From Methyloceanibacter sp. (GTDB taxonomy: Bacteria; Pseudomonadota; Alphaproteobacteria; Rhizobiales; Methyloligellaceae), in the NCBI GenBank assembly GCA_016649675.1, contig JAENXG010000056.1, forward strand, positions 1-11,151: a stretch of 11,151 nucleotides of DNA. Direction: 5' to 3'. The notes under the pieces are model-generated. The model did not search any database and was not told the DNA's origin. It saw nothing but the letters and a program-made list of their open reading frames with translations. The number at the start of each line of letters is the position of its first letter. Positions within the stretch are counted from its first letter, which is position 1. A program made the translations under genes and the position numbers. Positions 1 to 5,999 of the stretch are shown piece by piece.

Positions 1-115
1 AGCCGAGCTTGCGGGCCTCACGTCGCGCCCAAGCGTAGCGCCCTTCGACCTCGACGTGCCGCGCCTCGACCGTTGCGCCAACACTACTTTTGGGCATGTT
101 GGGGACCGCGCTCAT
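1..115 (-). CDS. Unrecognised protein, N-terminal fragment running off the left edge
   Basis: An open frame starts at the ATG at 115-113 and stays open to the window edge, giving about 38 residues beginning MSAVPNMPKSS. A purine-rich stretch, GGGGGTGAG, lies on the minus strand at 126-118, two bases before the ATG, and is a usable ribosome binding site. Most third positions are G or C, as in the genes nearby. The visible part is rich in Arg, Glu and Ala and shows no signal peptide or motif I can place. It overlaps by about 32 bases, in another frame, the short frame ending at 84. It could be a real gene whose body lies outside the window, or chance; I do not recognise it. Confidence 0.35.
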   Translation of the reverse strand, partial: MSAVPNMPKSSVGATVEARHVEVEGRYAWARREARKLG

Positions 116-242
116 TGCTCACCCCCGGTTTGCAGCGCGAGTCGACGCGGACGCGGGCGATCACCTTGAAGCGGCGCAGCTTCTTGTAGGGCTGATCGCC
201 CGCGCGCGCGACGCGACGGACTGGCTTCTTGGGCGGAGCCAT
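84..242 (-). CDS. Possible small basic protein (52 aa), unrecognised
   Basis: The frame from the ATG at 242-240 to the TAG at 86-84 encodes a 52-residue, very Arg/Lys-rich peptide beginning MAPPKKPVRRVARAG. Its first ~37 codons almost all end in G or C, as in the confirmed genes here, while the last ~15 codons lose that bias. This is consistent with coding shifting to the overlapping frame that starts at 115. There is no clear Shine-Dalgarno before this ATG, and the frame stays open upstream to an ATG at 365, where codon bias is weaker. It may be a small nucleic-acid-binding protein, part of a frameshifted gene shared with the frame at 1-115, or not a gene. No family is recognised. Confidence 0.3.
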   Translation of the reverse strand: MAPPKKPVRRVARAGDQPYKKLRRFKVIARVRVDSRCKPGVSNERGPQHAQK

Positions 243-395
243 ACCCGGCAAACAAGGCTCGTCCTCGGCGTGACGAGCGTCGCTAACGGGGGCCGTGGCG
301 CGATGAGCGCGGGGCGGTTGCTTTTCCGGGAGGCGGGTCGCCAGGTTTCCACCTTGGGTTTCCAAGGTCGCCGGACCCTAAGTCGAGGCGTGGCC

Positions 396-413
396 CCGGA
401 AAGTTATTTCCGG
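396..413. repeat. Short perfect inverted repeat (7-bp arms, 4-base loop)
   Basis: CCGGAAA at 396-402 and TTTCCGG at 407-413 are exact reverse complements around the loop GTTA. No T-run follows on either strand, so it does not look like an intrinsic terminator. It lies between the left-edge minus-strand frames and dapA and could be a protein-binding palindrome or chance. Confidence 0.4.
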
Positions 414-568
414 CGGAAAAATGTCTATGGTAACCCTCGCCAAATCACAGTCTCTCTCAGCGAAGCCACATAAGCAACTGGGAAACATGGCATTTAGTTT
501 ATAGCTTGGCCAATGAGGATTGGGATGCCGGGAGCACAGTCAAGGCGCATGGCCGAGCTTCCATCTTC

Positions 569-597
569 TTGCCGCCTCAACCCCCACACCCTATTGT
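569..597 (+). promoter_or_regulatory. Candidate sigma-70 promoter for dapA
   Basis: TTGCCG (569-574) and TATTGT (592-597) are separated by exactly 17 bases and match the TTGACA/TATAAT consensus at four positions each. Transcription would start near 604, leaving about 54 bases of leader before the dapA start. This is a match by eye only; no start site is known. Confidence 0.4.
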
Positions 598-644
598 CCG
601 CCGTGCTTTTTAGACGCCTCGCCTCGACCCGAGCGCACGACCTC

Positions 645-649
645 AGGAG
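645..649 (+). promoter_or_regulatory. Ribosome binding site deciding the dapA start
   Basis: AGGAG lies 8 bases before the GTG at 658 but 14 bases before the ATG at 664, so it favours the GTG start. The frame is open much further upstream (to at least 520), but those residues do not resemble DapA. Confidence 0.55.
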
Positions 650-657
650 TTCACCCT

Positions 658-1548
658 GTGCCAATGCCGCCATTTCAAGGCTCGATCACGGCCCTGATCA
701 CGCCGTTCAAGGACGGCAAGGTCGACGAAAAGGCCTTTCAAAAGCTCGTCGAGTGGCAGATCGACCAGGGCGCCCACGGCCTCGTTCCCTGCGGCACCAC
801 CGGCGAATCGCCGACTCTCACCCATGAGGAGCACAAGCGCGTCATCGAGCTTTGCATCGAGGCGGCCTCTGGCCGGGTGCCGGTGATCGCCGGGACCGGA
901 TCCAACTCCACCGCCGAGGCGGTCGAACTGACCCGCCATGCCAAGACCGCCGGGGTCGACGGCGTGCTGGTGGTCACGCCCTACTACAACAAGCCTACGC
1001 AAGAAGGGCTCTACCTTCACTACAAGGCGATCAATGACTGCACCGATGTTCCGATCCTCATCTACAACATCCCGGGACGGAGCATCGTCGACATGTCGGT
1101 CGAGACCATGATGCGGCTGTTCAAGCTCAAGAATATCGTTGGCGTGAAGGACGCGACCGCCAACATGGCGCGGGTGAGCCAGCAGCGCGCGGCGCTCGGC
1201 ACCGACTTCGTGCAACTCTCCGGCGAGGACGCCACCGCGCTCGGCTTCATGGCCCATGGCGGCCAGGGCTGCATCTCGGTCACCGCCAATGTTGCGCCGG
1301 CCCTGTGCTCCGAGTTTCAGCTTGCCTGCCTTGCCGGCAATTTCAGGCTCGCGCTTCAGCTGCAGGACCGGCTGATGCCGCTGCATGATGCGCTGTTCGT
1401 CGAGTCAAATCCCGTCCCCGTGAAATATGCCGCGAGCAAGCTTGGCTTGTGCACTGCGGACACGCGGCTGCCCCTCGCGCCACTCACGGCCGCTTCACGG
1501 CAAAAGGTCGATGACGCACTGGCCGCCGTCGGCCTCTTCCTCGTCTAG
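658..1548 (+). CDS. dapA: 4-hydroxy-tetrahydrodipicolinate synthase (DHDPS)
   Basis: This enzyme condenses pyruvate with L-aspartate-4-semialdehyde, the first committed step of the diaminopimelate/lysine pathway, which supplies peptidoglycan and protein synthesis. The 296-residue product matches the usual ~292-residue (beta/alpha)8 barrel. Residues expected from E. coli DapA are present: GTTGES with Thr47/Thr48, VVTPYYNKP with Tyr110, IYNIPGR with Tyr136 and Arg141, and the Schiff-base lysine Lys164 in GVKDAT. The start is set at GTG 658 because of the AGGAG at 645-649; the ATG at 664 is the alternative and also gives a complete protein. smpB follows after 18 bases, so the two are probably cotranscribed. 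Identification is secure. Confidence 0.97.
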   Translation: MPMPPFQGSITALITPFKDGKVDEKAFQKLVEWQIDQGAHGLVPCGTTGESPTLTHEEHKRVIELCIEAASGRVPVIAGTGSNSTAEAVELTRHAKTAGVDGVLVVTPYYNKPTQEGLYLHYKAINDCTDVPILIYNIPGRSIVDMSVETMMRLFKLKNIVGVKDATANMARVSQQRAALGTDFVQLSGEDATALGFMAHGGQGCISVTANVAPALCSEFQLACLAGNFRLALQLQDRLMPLHDALFVESNPVPVKYAASKLGLCTADTRLPLAPLTAASRQKVDDALAAVGLFLV

Positions 1549-1566
1549 ACCGGGCGAGGAGACCTC

Positions 1567-2037
1567 ATGGCGCCGAAGCGCGAAGGCGGCAAGCTCGTTG
1601 CCGAGAATAGGAAGGCGCGCTTCAACTACGAGATCGAGGAGAAGCTCGAGGCCGGCATTCAGCTGCTCGGCTCGGAGGTGAAATCGCTCCGCACCGGCAA
1701 GGCCAATATCGCAGACGCCTATGCTTCGAGCGAGGGCGGCGAGCTTTATCTGATCAACGCGCATATCGCGGAATATACCCAATCCGGCCGCGCCCACCAT
1801 GACCCCACGCGGCGGCGGAAGCTGCTGTTGCACCGCCGCGAGGTGGGCCGTCTCGCCGGCGCCATCCAGAAAGAGGGCATGACGCTCGTGCCGCTGAAGC
1901 TCTATTTCAATGCGCGCGGCATCGCCAAGGTGGAGCTTGGCCTCGGCAAGGGCAAGAAGCTGCACGACAAGCGCGAGACCGAGAAAAAGCGTGATTGGGA
2001 CCGCCAGAAGGGGCGGCTCATGCGCGAGAAGGGGTGA
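1567..2037 (+). CDS. smpB: SsrA (tmRNA)-binding protein SmpB
   Basis: SmpB binds tmRNA and brings it to ribosomes stalled on mRNAs lacking a stop codon, starting trans-translation. The 156-residue protein is full length. The N-terminal OB-fold core carries the family pattern from about residue 11: VAENRKARFNYEIEEKLEAG, then the EVKSLRTGKANI stretch near residues 37-48. The C-terminal tail is rich in Lys and Arg (KKLHDKRETEKKRDWDRQKG), as expected for the part that enters the decoding centre and mRNA channel. GAGGAG at 1556-1561 sits five bases before the ATG. It lies just after dapA, a common alphaproteobacterial pairing. I did not find the tmRNA gene in this window. Confidence 0.97.
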   Translation: MAPKREGGKLVAENRKARFNYEIEEKLEAGIQLLGSEVKSLRTGKANIADAYASSEGGELYLINAHIAEYTQSGRAHHDPTRRRKLLLHRREVGRLAGAIQKEGMTLVPLKLYFNARGIAKVELGLGKGKKLHDKRETEKKRDWDRQKGRLMREKG

Positions 2038-2039
2038 GG
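2036..2039 (+). promoter_or_regulatory. Ribosome binding site overlapping the smpB stop
   Basis: GAGG at 2036-2039 overlaps the last two bases of the smpB stop codon (2035-2037) and lies 6 bases before GTG 2046. It is the main reason for starting the next gene there rather than at ATG 2076, which has no comparable site. Confidence 0.4.
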
Positions 2040-2045
2040 CGCGGG

Positions 2046-2591
2046 GTGACCGAGCACGGCAGCTTCCCTCGGCCAATGGATGACGGCGGTGCCGATCACC
2101 TCAAGCCCAGCCTGAAACTGCCGTCTCTCGTGCTGCCTGCCACCGATGGCAGCGAGGTCTGCCTCGCAGGCCTTCCCGGACGAAGTGTCGTCGCCGTCTA
2201 TCCTTGGACCGGGCGCCCTGGCCACGCCAATCCGCCCGATTGGGACTTGATCCCCGGCGCGCACGGCTCGACGCCGGAGCTCGAAGGCTTTCGCGATCTG
2301 TCGTCTGCCTTTGCTGCGGGCGGCGCGAGGATCTTCGGCTTGAGCCGCCAGACGACCGCCTATCAACGCGAGATGGTGGTGCGTCTTCGCGTGCCCTTTC
2401 CGATCCTGAGCGACGCGGAAGGACGCTTTACGGCCGCGCTCGCGTTGCCCAGTTTCGTAACCGGCGGCGAGATCTATCTGAAGCGGCTCACGCTTGTCAT
2501 CGGCGACGGAAGCATCAAGACGGTCTTCTATCCCGTCCATGAGCCCGCGCGTCACGCGAACGACGTGCTGCTCTGGCTTCAACAGCGATAA
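2046..2591 (+). CDS. Peroxiredoxin-fold (AhpC/TSA, redoxin-like) protein lacking the usual catalytic cysteines
   Basis: The ~181-residue protein has the outline of a bacterioferritin-comigratory-type peroxiredoxin: LPSLVLPATDGSEV near residues 25-38, the strand RSVVAVYPWTGRPG at 46-59, then PGAHGSTPELEGFRDL at 70-85, IFGLSRQTTAYQRE, PFPILSDAEGRF, and KRLTLVIGDGSIKTVFYPV. In the related proteins I remember, the third segment reads like GCTPQSC, with peroxidatic and resolving cysteines. Here those positions are Ser75 and Glu80, and the only cysteine is Cys39, outside the active-site segment. Ordinary thiol peroxidase activity is therefore doubtful, and its role is unknown. Start choice: GTG 2046 has GAGG six bases upstream; ATG 2076 is possible. 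It follows smpB after 8 bases, suggesting cotranscription. Confidence 0.8.
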   Translation: MTEHGSFPRPMDDGGADHLKPSLKLPSLVLPATDGSEVCLAGLPGRSVVAVYPWTGRPGHANPPDWDLIPGAHGSTPELEGFRDLSSAFAAGGARIFGLSRQTTAYQREMVVRLRVPFPILSDAEGRFTAALALPSFVTGGEIYLKRLTLVIGDGSIKTVFYPVHEPARHANDVLLWLQQR

Positions 2592-2594
2592 GGC

Positions 2595-2996
2595 TTAAAG
2601 CGACTCGTCCTCGGCGTCCTCGACCGAATAGCCGAGCCGGTCGAGCCCTTCCTCGAGATAGTCGGGAAGCAAAGGCATGCCGAGAAGATAGTCCTCGGTG
2701 CGGTTGGTGCGCTCGGCGCGCGCCGTGGACAGCGCCTCCTCGAGTTCGTCAGGAGTGAACGACCCTCTGCCGATCCAAGCAAGGGCCACGAGGCTCGCCT
2801 GCTCGTCCTCGTTGAGGTCGCGGATGAAGCCCTTGAGCTCGTCCTGGGTGGCGTCGTCGGAGAAGTCCTCAAGGATCGACTCGGCGTCGCGATCGGAAGC
2901 TGCGCCGTCATCCCAGGCCGCGACCTTGGCCGCAATTTCGCGCGCCTTGACGATCACGAAGCCGACCTTTTCCGGCGAGATCTCTAAGCCCGGCAT
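2595..2996 (-). CDS. DUF3775 family protein
   Basis: A 133-residue acidic protein resembling the alphaproteobacterial DUF3775 family, whose function is unknown to me. Family-like segments are LEISPEKVGFVIVKAREI at residues 4-21, LNEDEQASLVALAWIGRG at 61-78, and YLLGMPLLPDYLEEGLDRLG at 103-122. Asp/Glu-rich linkers lie between them and there is an acidic C-terminus. No signal peptide, membrane segment or cysteine is visible, so it is probably a small cytoplasmic protein. The ATG at 2996-2994 has GAGGAAA just upstream on the minus strand. It is the last of four minus-strand genes, 75 bases after the uracil-DNA glycosylase gene. Its stop codon lies three bases from the stop of the convergent redoxin-like gene. 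Confidence 0.85.
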   Translation of the reverse strand: MPGLEISPEKVGFVIVKAREIAAKVAAWDDGAASDRDAESILEDFSDDATQDELKGFIRDLNEDEQASLVALAWIGRGSFTPDELEEALSTARAERTNRTEDYLLGMPLLPDYLEEGLDRLGYSVEDAEDESL

Positions 2997-3071
2997 GGGG
3001 AACTTTCCTCGGAGAGAGCAAAACTAACGCGGCCGAAGCATGCCCGAGTTGCCGAGCGGCGGCAAGGCAGC

Positions 3072-3764
3072 TCAGCCCGCCTGCGGAGGGGTGTGCAAAC
3101 TTGCCACCGCCTCGGCAACAACGCTCTCGAACATAGGTGTGGTGAGGCGCCCCGTATTCGTGTTCTGCCGCGAGCAGTGATAGCTGTCGAACAGCGTGAG
3201 GCCGGAGACAAGCTCGTGCCGCGCGCCGTGGGCGAAGGGAAAGCTGCCGCGCTTCAGCTGAAGCGTATCCAAGATGCTGTCATGGGCGATGCGGCCGATC
3301 GCCAGAAGCGTGCGCAAGTTGGGCAGCGCGCTTATGCGGCCGATCAGGAATTGCCGGCACCGAGCGATCTCGTCGGGCTTTGGCTTGTTCGCCGGCGGCA
3401 CGCAGCGCACGGCATTGGTGATCATGCAGTCCACCAGCTCAAGATCGTTGGGCGCGGCGAGGTCATGGCGGCCGCGCGCCAAGCCTGTCTTCAGCAGGGT
3501 GCGATAGAGGAGCTCGCCGGCAAAGTCGCCGAGGAAGGGGCGTCCCGTCCGGTTGGCGCCCTTCAAGCCTGGCGCGAGCCCGACGATGAGGAGCTGCGCC
3601 GTGTAGGGCCCGAAGGAGGGGACCGCCCCGTTGAACCAGTCCGGATGGGCTTCCCTATTCTCGTGCCGAAAGGCGACGAGGCGCGGACAGAGGGGACAGT
3701 CTTTGGCAGGCTCGGCCTTGAAAGGCTCAGGCGGCGCTGACGTGCTTGTGGCGGGGAGCGCCAT
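3072..3764 (-). CDS. Uracil-DNA glycosylase, family 5 (UDGb), iron-sulfur type
   Basis: This base-excision-repair enzyme removes uracil, and in characterised family members other deaminated bases, from DNA. The 230-residue protein has Cys23 and Cys26 in CPLCPR and Cys121 and Cys136 in the CVPPANKPKPDEIARC segment, which fit the four ligands of a [4Fe-4S] cluster. Motif A reads GLAPGLKGANRTGRPFLGD at about 62-80. It lacks the Asp/Asn that activates water in families 1 and 4, as is typical of family 5. The C-terminal loop reads SYHCSRQNTNTGRL with His196. AGAGGA on the minus strand lies four bases before the ATG at 3764. It begins 9 bases after the dehydrogenase gene ends, so the two are surely cotranscribed. 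Confidence 0.92.
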   Translation of the reverse strand: MALPATSTSAPPEPFKAEPAKDCPLCPRLVAFRHENREAHPDWFNGAVPSFGPYTAQLLIVGLAPGLKGANRTGRPFLGDFAGELLYRTLLKTGLARGRHDLAAPNDLELVDCMITNAVRCVPPANKPKPDEIARCRQFLIGRISALPNLRTLLAIGRIAHDSILDTLQLKRGSFPFAHGARHELVSGLTLFDSYHCSRQNTNTGRLTTPMFESVVAEAVASLHTPPQAG

Positions 3765-3773
3765 CCCGTCCTC

Positions 3774-4673
3774 TCAATCCGAGGGACTGAGCGGCGTCTC
3801 TCCGCCGGCGTCGCGCTTGGCGATCAGCGCCAGCGCCGACCAGTCGAGATCGCCGCCCTGCGCGGCAAGGAGCGCGAGGAAGCGATCGGAGATGAGGCTC
3901 GCGAGCGGCATCGGCACTTCAAGACTCTGCGCCGCGCTTAAGGCAAGACGCACATCCTTGTAGCCCAGCTTGGCCTTGAAGCCAGGCGGCTGATAGCGCT
4001 CTTCGGCAATGAGCGCGCCATAGGTCTTATAGACCGGCGCCCCGAACAGTGTGTTGATGAGAATGTCGAGATATTGAGCGCGGTCGATCCCGGCTTTGCT
4101 CACTAGCGCGAACGCCTCGCCCAAGGCCTCGATCACCGAGGCAATGAGGAAATTGCCGCTGAGCTTCACGAGATTGGCCTTCGGCGCCTCGTCTCCGATC
4201 TGGAACGTGCGCTGACCGAGCACATCGAACAAGGGCCGGCAGGTTGCGATCGCCTCGGGTCGGCCCGCGGCGACGATGAAGAGCTTGGCGGCTGAAGCAG
4301 CCTCGGGGCGCCCGAATACCGGCGCCGAGACGAACTCCTGGCGTTTCTCCTGATGTGCCGCTTCGAGCCGCTCGGCGAGCGCCACGCTGATCGTGCTCAT
4401 GGAGATGTGGATCGCACCGGGAGCAAGAGCGGCGAGTACGCCATCGGGCCCAAACACGGCGTGCTCGACGGCACGATCGTCGGCAAGCATGGTGATCACC
4501 ACCGCGCCGCGTGCGGCCTCGCCGGGCGTCTTGGCAAGTTGGGCGCCGTGGCCAAGAAGCGGCTCGGCCTTGGCGGTCGTGCGGTTATAGACGGTGAGCG
4601 CGTGGCCGGCCGCCAACAGATTGGCCGCCATGGCGCTGCCCATATGACCAAGTCCGATGAAGCCGACCTGCAT
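3774..4673 (-). CDS. NAD(P)-dependent beta-hydroxyacid dehydrogenase family protein
   Basis: The protein belongs to the 3-hydroxyisobutyrate dehydrogenase/glyoxylate-succinic semialdehyde reductase superfamily. With the ATG at 4673 it has 299 residues, the normal length. The N-terminal Rossmann fold starts at once with VGFIGLGHMG (3-12), and the second strand ends YNRT (29-32). Arg31 in place of an acidic residue suggests NADP(H) preference, by inference. The substrate-side segment is SAPVFGRPEAA (116-126). The catalytic lysine pattern KLSGN gives Lys170 and Asn174, followed by the all-helical C-terminal domain. CTTCC-type SD (AAGGAGG, minus strand, 4688-4682) lies eight bases before 4673, so the longer frame from ATG 4694 is less likely. 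The substrate cannot be decided; 47 bases separate it from the NYN gene upstream. Confidence 0.88.
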   Translation of the reverse strand: MQVGFIGLGHMGSAMAANLLAAGHALTVYNRTTAKAEPLLGHGAQLAKTPGEAARGAVVITMLADDRAVEHAVFGPDGVLAALAPGAIHISMSTISVALAERLEAAHQEKRQEFVSAPVFGRPEAASAAKLFIVAAGRPEAIATCRPLFDVLGQRTFQIGDEAPKANLVKLSGNFLIASVIEALGEAFALVSKAGIDRAQYLDILINTLFGAPVYKTYGALIAEERYQPPGFKAKLGYKDVRLALSAAQSLEVPMPLASLISDRFLALLAAQGGDLDWSALALIAKRDAGGETPLSPSD

Positions 4674-4681
4674 CGCTCTCG

Positions 4682-4688
4682 CCTCCTT
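4682..4688 (-). promoter_or_regulatory. Strong Shine-Dalgarno deciding the dehydrogenase start
   Basis: AAGGAGG on the minus strand lies eight bases before the ATG at 4673. It falls inside the coding frame if the ATG at 4694 were used, so the shorter protein, which begins directly with the Rossmann strand, is preferred. Confidence 0.65.
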
Positions 4689-4692
4689 CAGC

Positions 4693-4703
4693 ACTGTAAC
4701 AGT
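4693..4703. repeat. Small palindrome ACTGT-A-ACAGT before the dehydrogenase gene
   Basis: ACTGT at 4693-4697 and ACAGT at 4699-4703 are exact reverse complements around one base. They lie in the 47-base gap between the NYN gene and the dehydrogenase gene, just upstream of the ribosome binding site. It could be a small operator, but five-base arms can arise by chance. Confidence 0.25.
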
Positions 4704-4720
4704 TTGCGAGGGGGCAGGGT

Positions 4721-5335
4721 TCAGGTCTCGATCAGATCCTCGGTCTCGAACTCGTCGAGTGGTCCCGGCTCAGGGCGCCGCCGCTGCTCGCGCTGCGCCC
4801 GCTCGGCAGGGTCGCGGCCGATCTCGTCCTGGAGATGCGCAAGATCGATGAACTGGTCGGCTTGGCGGCGAAGCTCGTCGGCGACCATCGGCGGGTTGGT
4901 GGTCAACGTGGAGACCACGCTGACGCGCTTGCCTTTGTGCTGCAGCGCCTCGACCAGCGAGCGGAAGTCGCCGTCGCCGGAGAAGAGCACGATATGGTCG
5001 AGATACTCGGACAGCTCCATGGCGTCGACGGCAAGCTCGATGTCCATGTTGCCCTTAATCTTGCGCCGCCCGGCCGCGTCGATGAACTCCTTGGTCGGCT
5101 TGGTCACCATGGTGTAGCCGTTATAGTCGAGCCAATCGATCAGCGGCCTGATCGAGGAGTATTCCTGCTCCTCGGCAAGCGCGGTGTAATAGAGGGCCCT
5201 TACCAGTTGCCCTTTGCCGCGGAACAGCGCGAGCAGCCGTTTGTAGTCGATGTCGAAGGATAACGATTTGGCGGCGGCGTAGAGATTGGCACCGTCAATG
5301 AAGAGAGCGATGCGCTCGGTTGGATAGAAATCCAT
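4721..5335 (-). CDS. NYN domain protein, LabA/DUF88-like putative ribonuclease
   Basis: NYN domains are PIN-like folds that coordinate metal with clustered aspartates and are thought to act on RNA; some members have regulatory roles. The 204-residue protein shows the acidic set expected: Asp14 in LFIDGANLY, Asp98 and Asp104 in KGNMDIELAVDAM, and Asp121 and Asp123 in LFSGDGDFRSLVEAL. The conserved PPMVADELRRQADQFIDL stretch follows. The last ~30 residues are charged, Arg/Glu/Pro-rich and probably disordered. No signal peptide is present. AGGGA on the minus strand lies seven bases before the ATG at 5335. It is first of the four minus-strand genes and is divergent from folK. Its RNA or DNA target is unknown. 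Confidence 0.9.
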   Translation of the reverse strand: MDFYPTERIALFIDGANLYAAAKSLSFDIDYKRLLALFRGKGQLVRALYYTALAEEQEYSSIRPLIDWLDYNGYTMVTKPTKEFIDAAGRRKIKGNMDIELAVDAMELSEYLDHIVLFSGDGDFRSLVEALQHKGKRVSVVSTLTTNPPMVADELRRQADQFIDLAHLQDEIGRDPAERAQREQRRRPEPGPLDEFETEDLIET

Positions 5336-5372
5336 TAGAGTCCCTATGACAGCAATATGGGCGGAGTGAGAG

Positions 5373-5407
5373 AGCAGCCTCTCGGAAACATCGACTAGAG
5401 GGCTGCT
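5373..5407. repeat. Imperfect inverted repeat in the NYN-folK divergent gap
   Basis: AGCAGCCTCT (5373-5382) pairs with AGAGGGCTGCT (5397-5407) with one extra base in the right arm and a 14-base spacer. It lies in the 94-base gap between two divergent genes, where an operator or a leader hairpin of folK would be expected. Function is not shown by the sequence. Confidence 0.4.
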
Positions 5408-5429
5408 TCAACAACATAGGTGTGACAGG

Positions 5430-5987
5430 GTGACTCCGCAATTGCTGGCGCGTGGCAAGATACTGGTAGGTCTTGGTGCAAATTGTCCCGGCCCGTGGGG
5501 AACACCCGCCCGCACAATCGAGCGCGCTCTGCGCGAAATCGAACGCGCTAATATTGCCGTCAGAGCTGTCTCGCCGCTCTATGAGACTGCGGCGGTCGGT
5601 CGCGCCCGCCAGCCGGCTTACGTCAATGCCGTGGCCCTGCTCGACACGAGCCTCCCTCCGGAAGCGCTGCTCAAGGTGCTGAAGGGGGTCGAGCGTGCGT
5701 CGGGACGGAGGGGCGGCAGACCCTGGGGGCCGCGTACCCTCGATATCGATATTATCGATTATGGTGGCCTTGTCAGGCATTGGCGGGGGCGCCGCCCAGA
5801 TTTTAGGCACGCCGGTGCGCGGCCTCTCGTCCTGCCTCATCCGCTCGCCCATGAACGGCCCTTCGTGCTCAAGCCACTCCTCGACGTCGCTCCGGATTGG
5901 CGTCACCCAGTGCTCCGGCGAAGCGCGCGCGTGCTATGGCACGAGGCATCGCGCCGGGGGGAGGGCCAGGTCATCAGGAAGCTATAA
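5430..5987 (+). CDS. folK: 2-amino-4-hydroxy-6-hydroxymethyldihydropteridine pyrophosphokinase (HPPK)
   Basis: FolK transfers pyrophosphate from ATP to 6-hydroxymethyl-7,8-dihydropterin in folate synthesis. The protein begins with ILVGLGANCPGPWG (11-24) and has the SPLYETAAVG segment (48-57) and QPAYVNAVALLDT (61-73). The family signature RPWGPRTLDIDI spans 97-108, with Asp105 and Asp107 matching the two magnesium-binding aspartates of E. coli FolK (95 and 97). LPHPLAHERPFVLKPLLDVA follows. Residues ~114-131 form an Arg-rich stretch longer than in most homologues I recall, so the 185-residue protein is slightly long. The start is a GTG at 5430; the nearest AGG that could act as ribosome binding site at useful spacing is 5418-5420, so initiation may be weak. 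rpoZ follows after 79 bases. Confidence 0.93.
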   Translation: MTPQLLARGKILVGLGANCPGPWGTPARTIERALREIERANIAVRAVSPLYETAAVGRARQPAYVNAVALLDTSLPPEALLKVLKGVERASGRRGGRPWGPRTLDIDIIDYGGLVRHWRGRRPDFRHAGARPLVLPHPLAHERPFVLKPLLDVAPDWRHPVLRRSARVLWHEASRRGEGQVIRKL

Positions 5988-5999
5988 CTGTCGCTTCGG

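Larger units (their letters stand above)
243..657. other. Leader region between left-edge frames and dapA; no convincing gene
   Basis: This stretch of just over 400 bases holds no reading frame I would support as a gene. The plus-strand frame across 90-473 mirrors the minus-strand frames and has no recognisable product. The part from about 415 to 520 is visibly richer in A and T than its surroundings, as expected of a control region. The stretch contains a short perfect hairpin at 396-413 and a candidate dapA promoter at 569-597. Confidence 0.5.

Noticed and set aside
90..473. A 127-codon plus-strand frame at the left end
   Set aside because: It overlaps the minus-strand frames with better codon bias and ribosome binding signals, and its product resembles nothing I know.
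643..1386. A 247-codon minus-strand frame antisense to dapA
   Set aside because: Same shadow effect over a securely identified gene; no domain is recognisable and it crosses the dapA start region.
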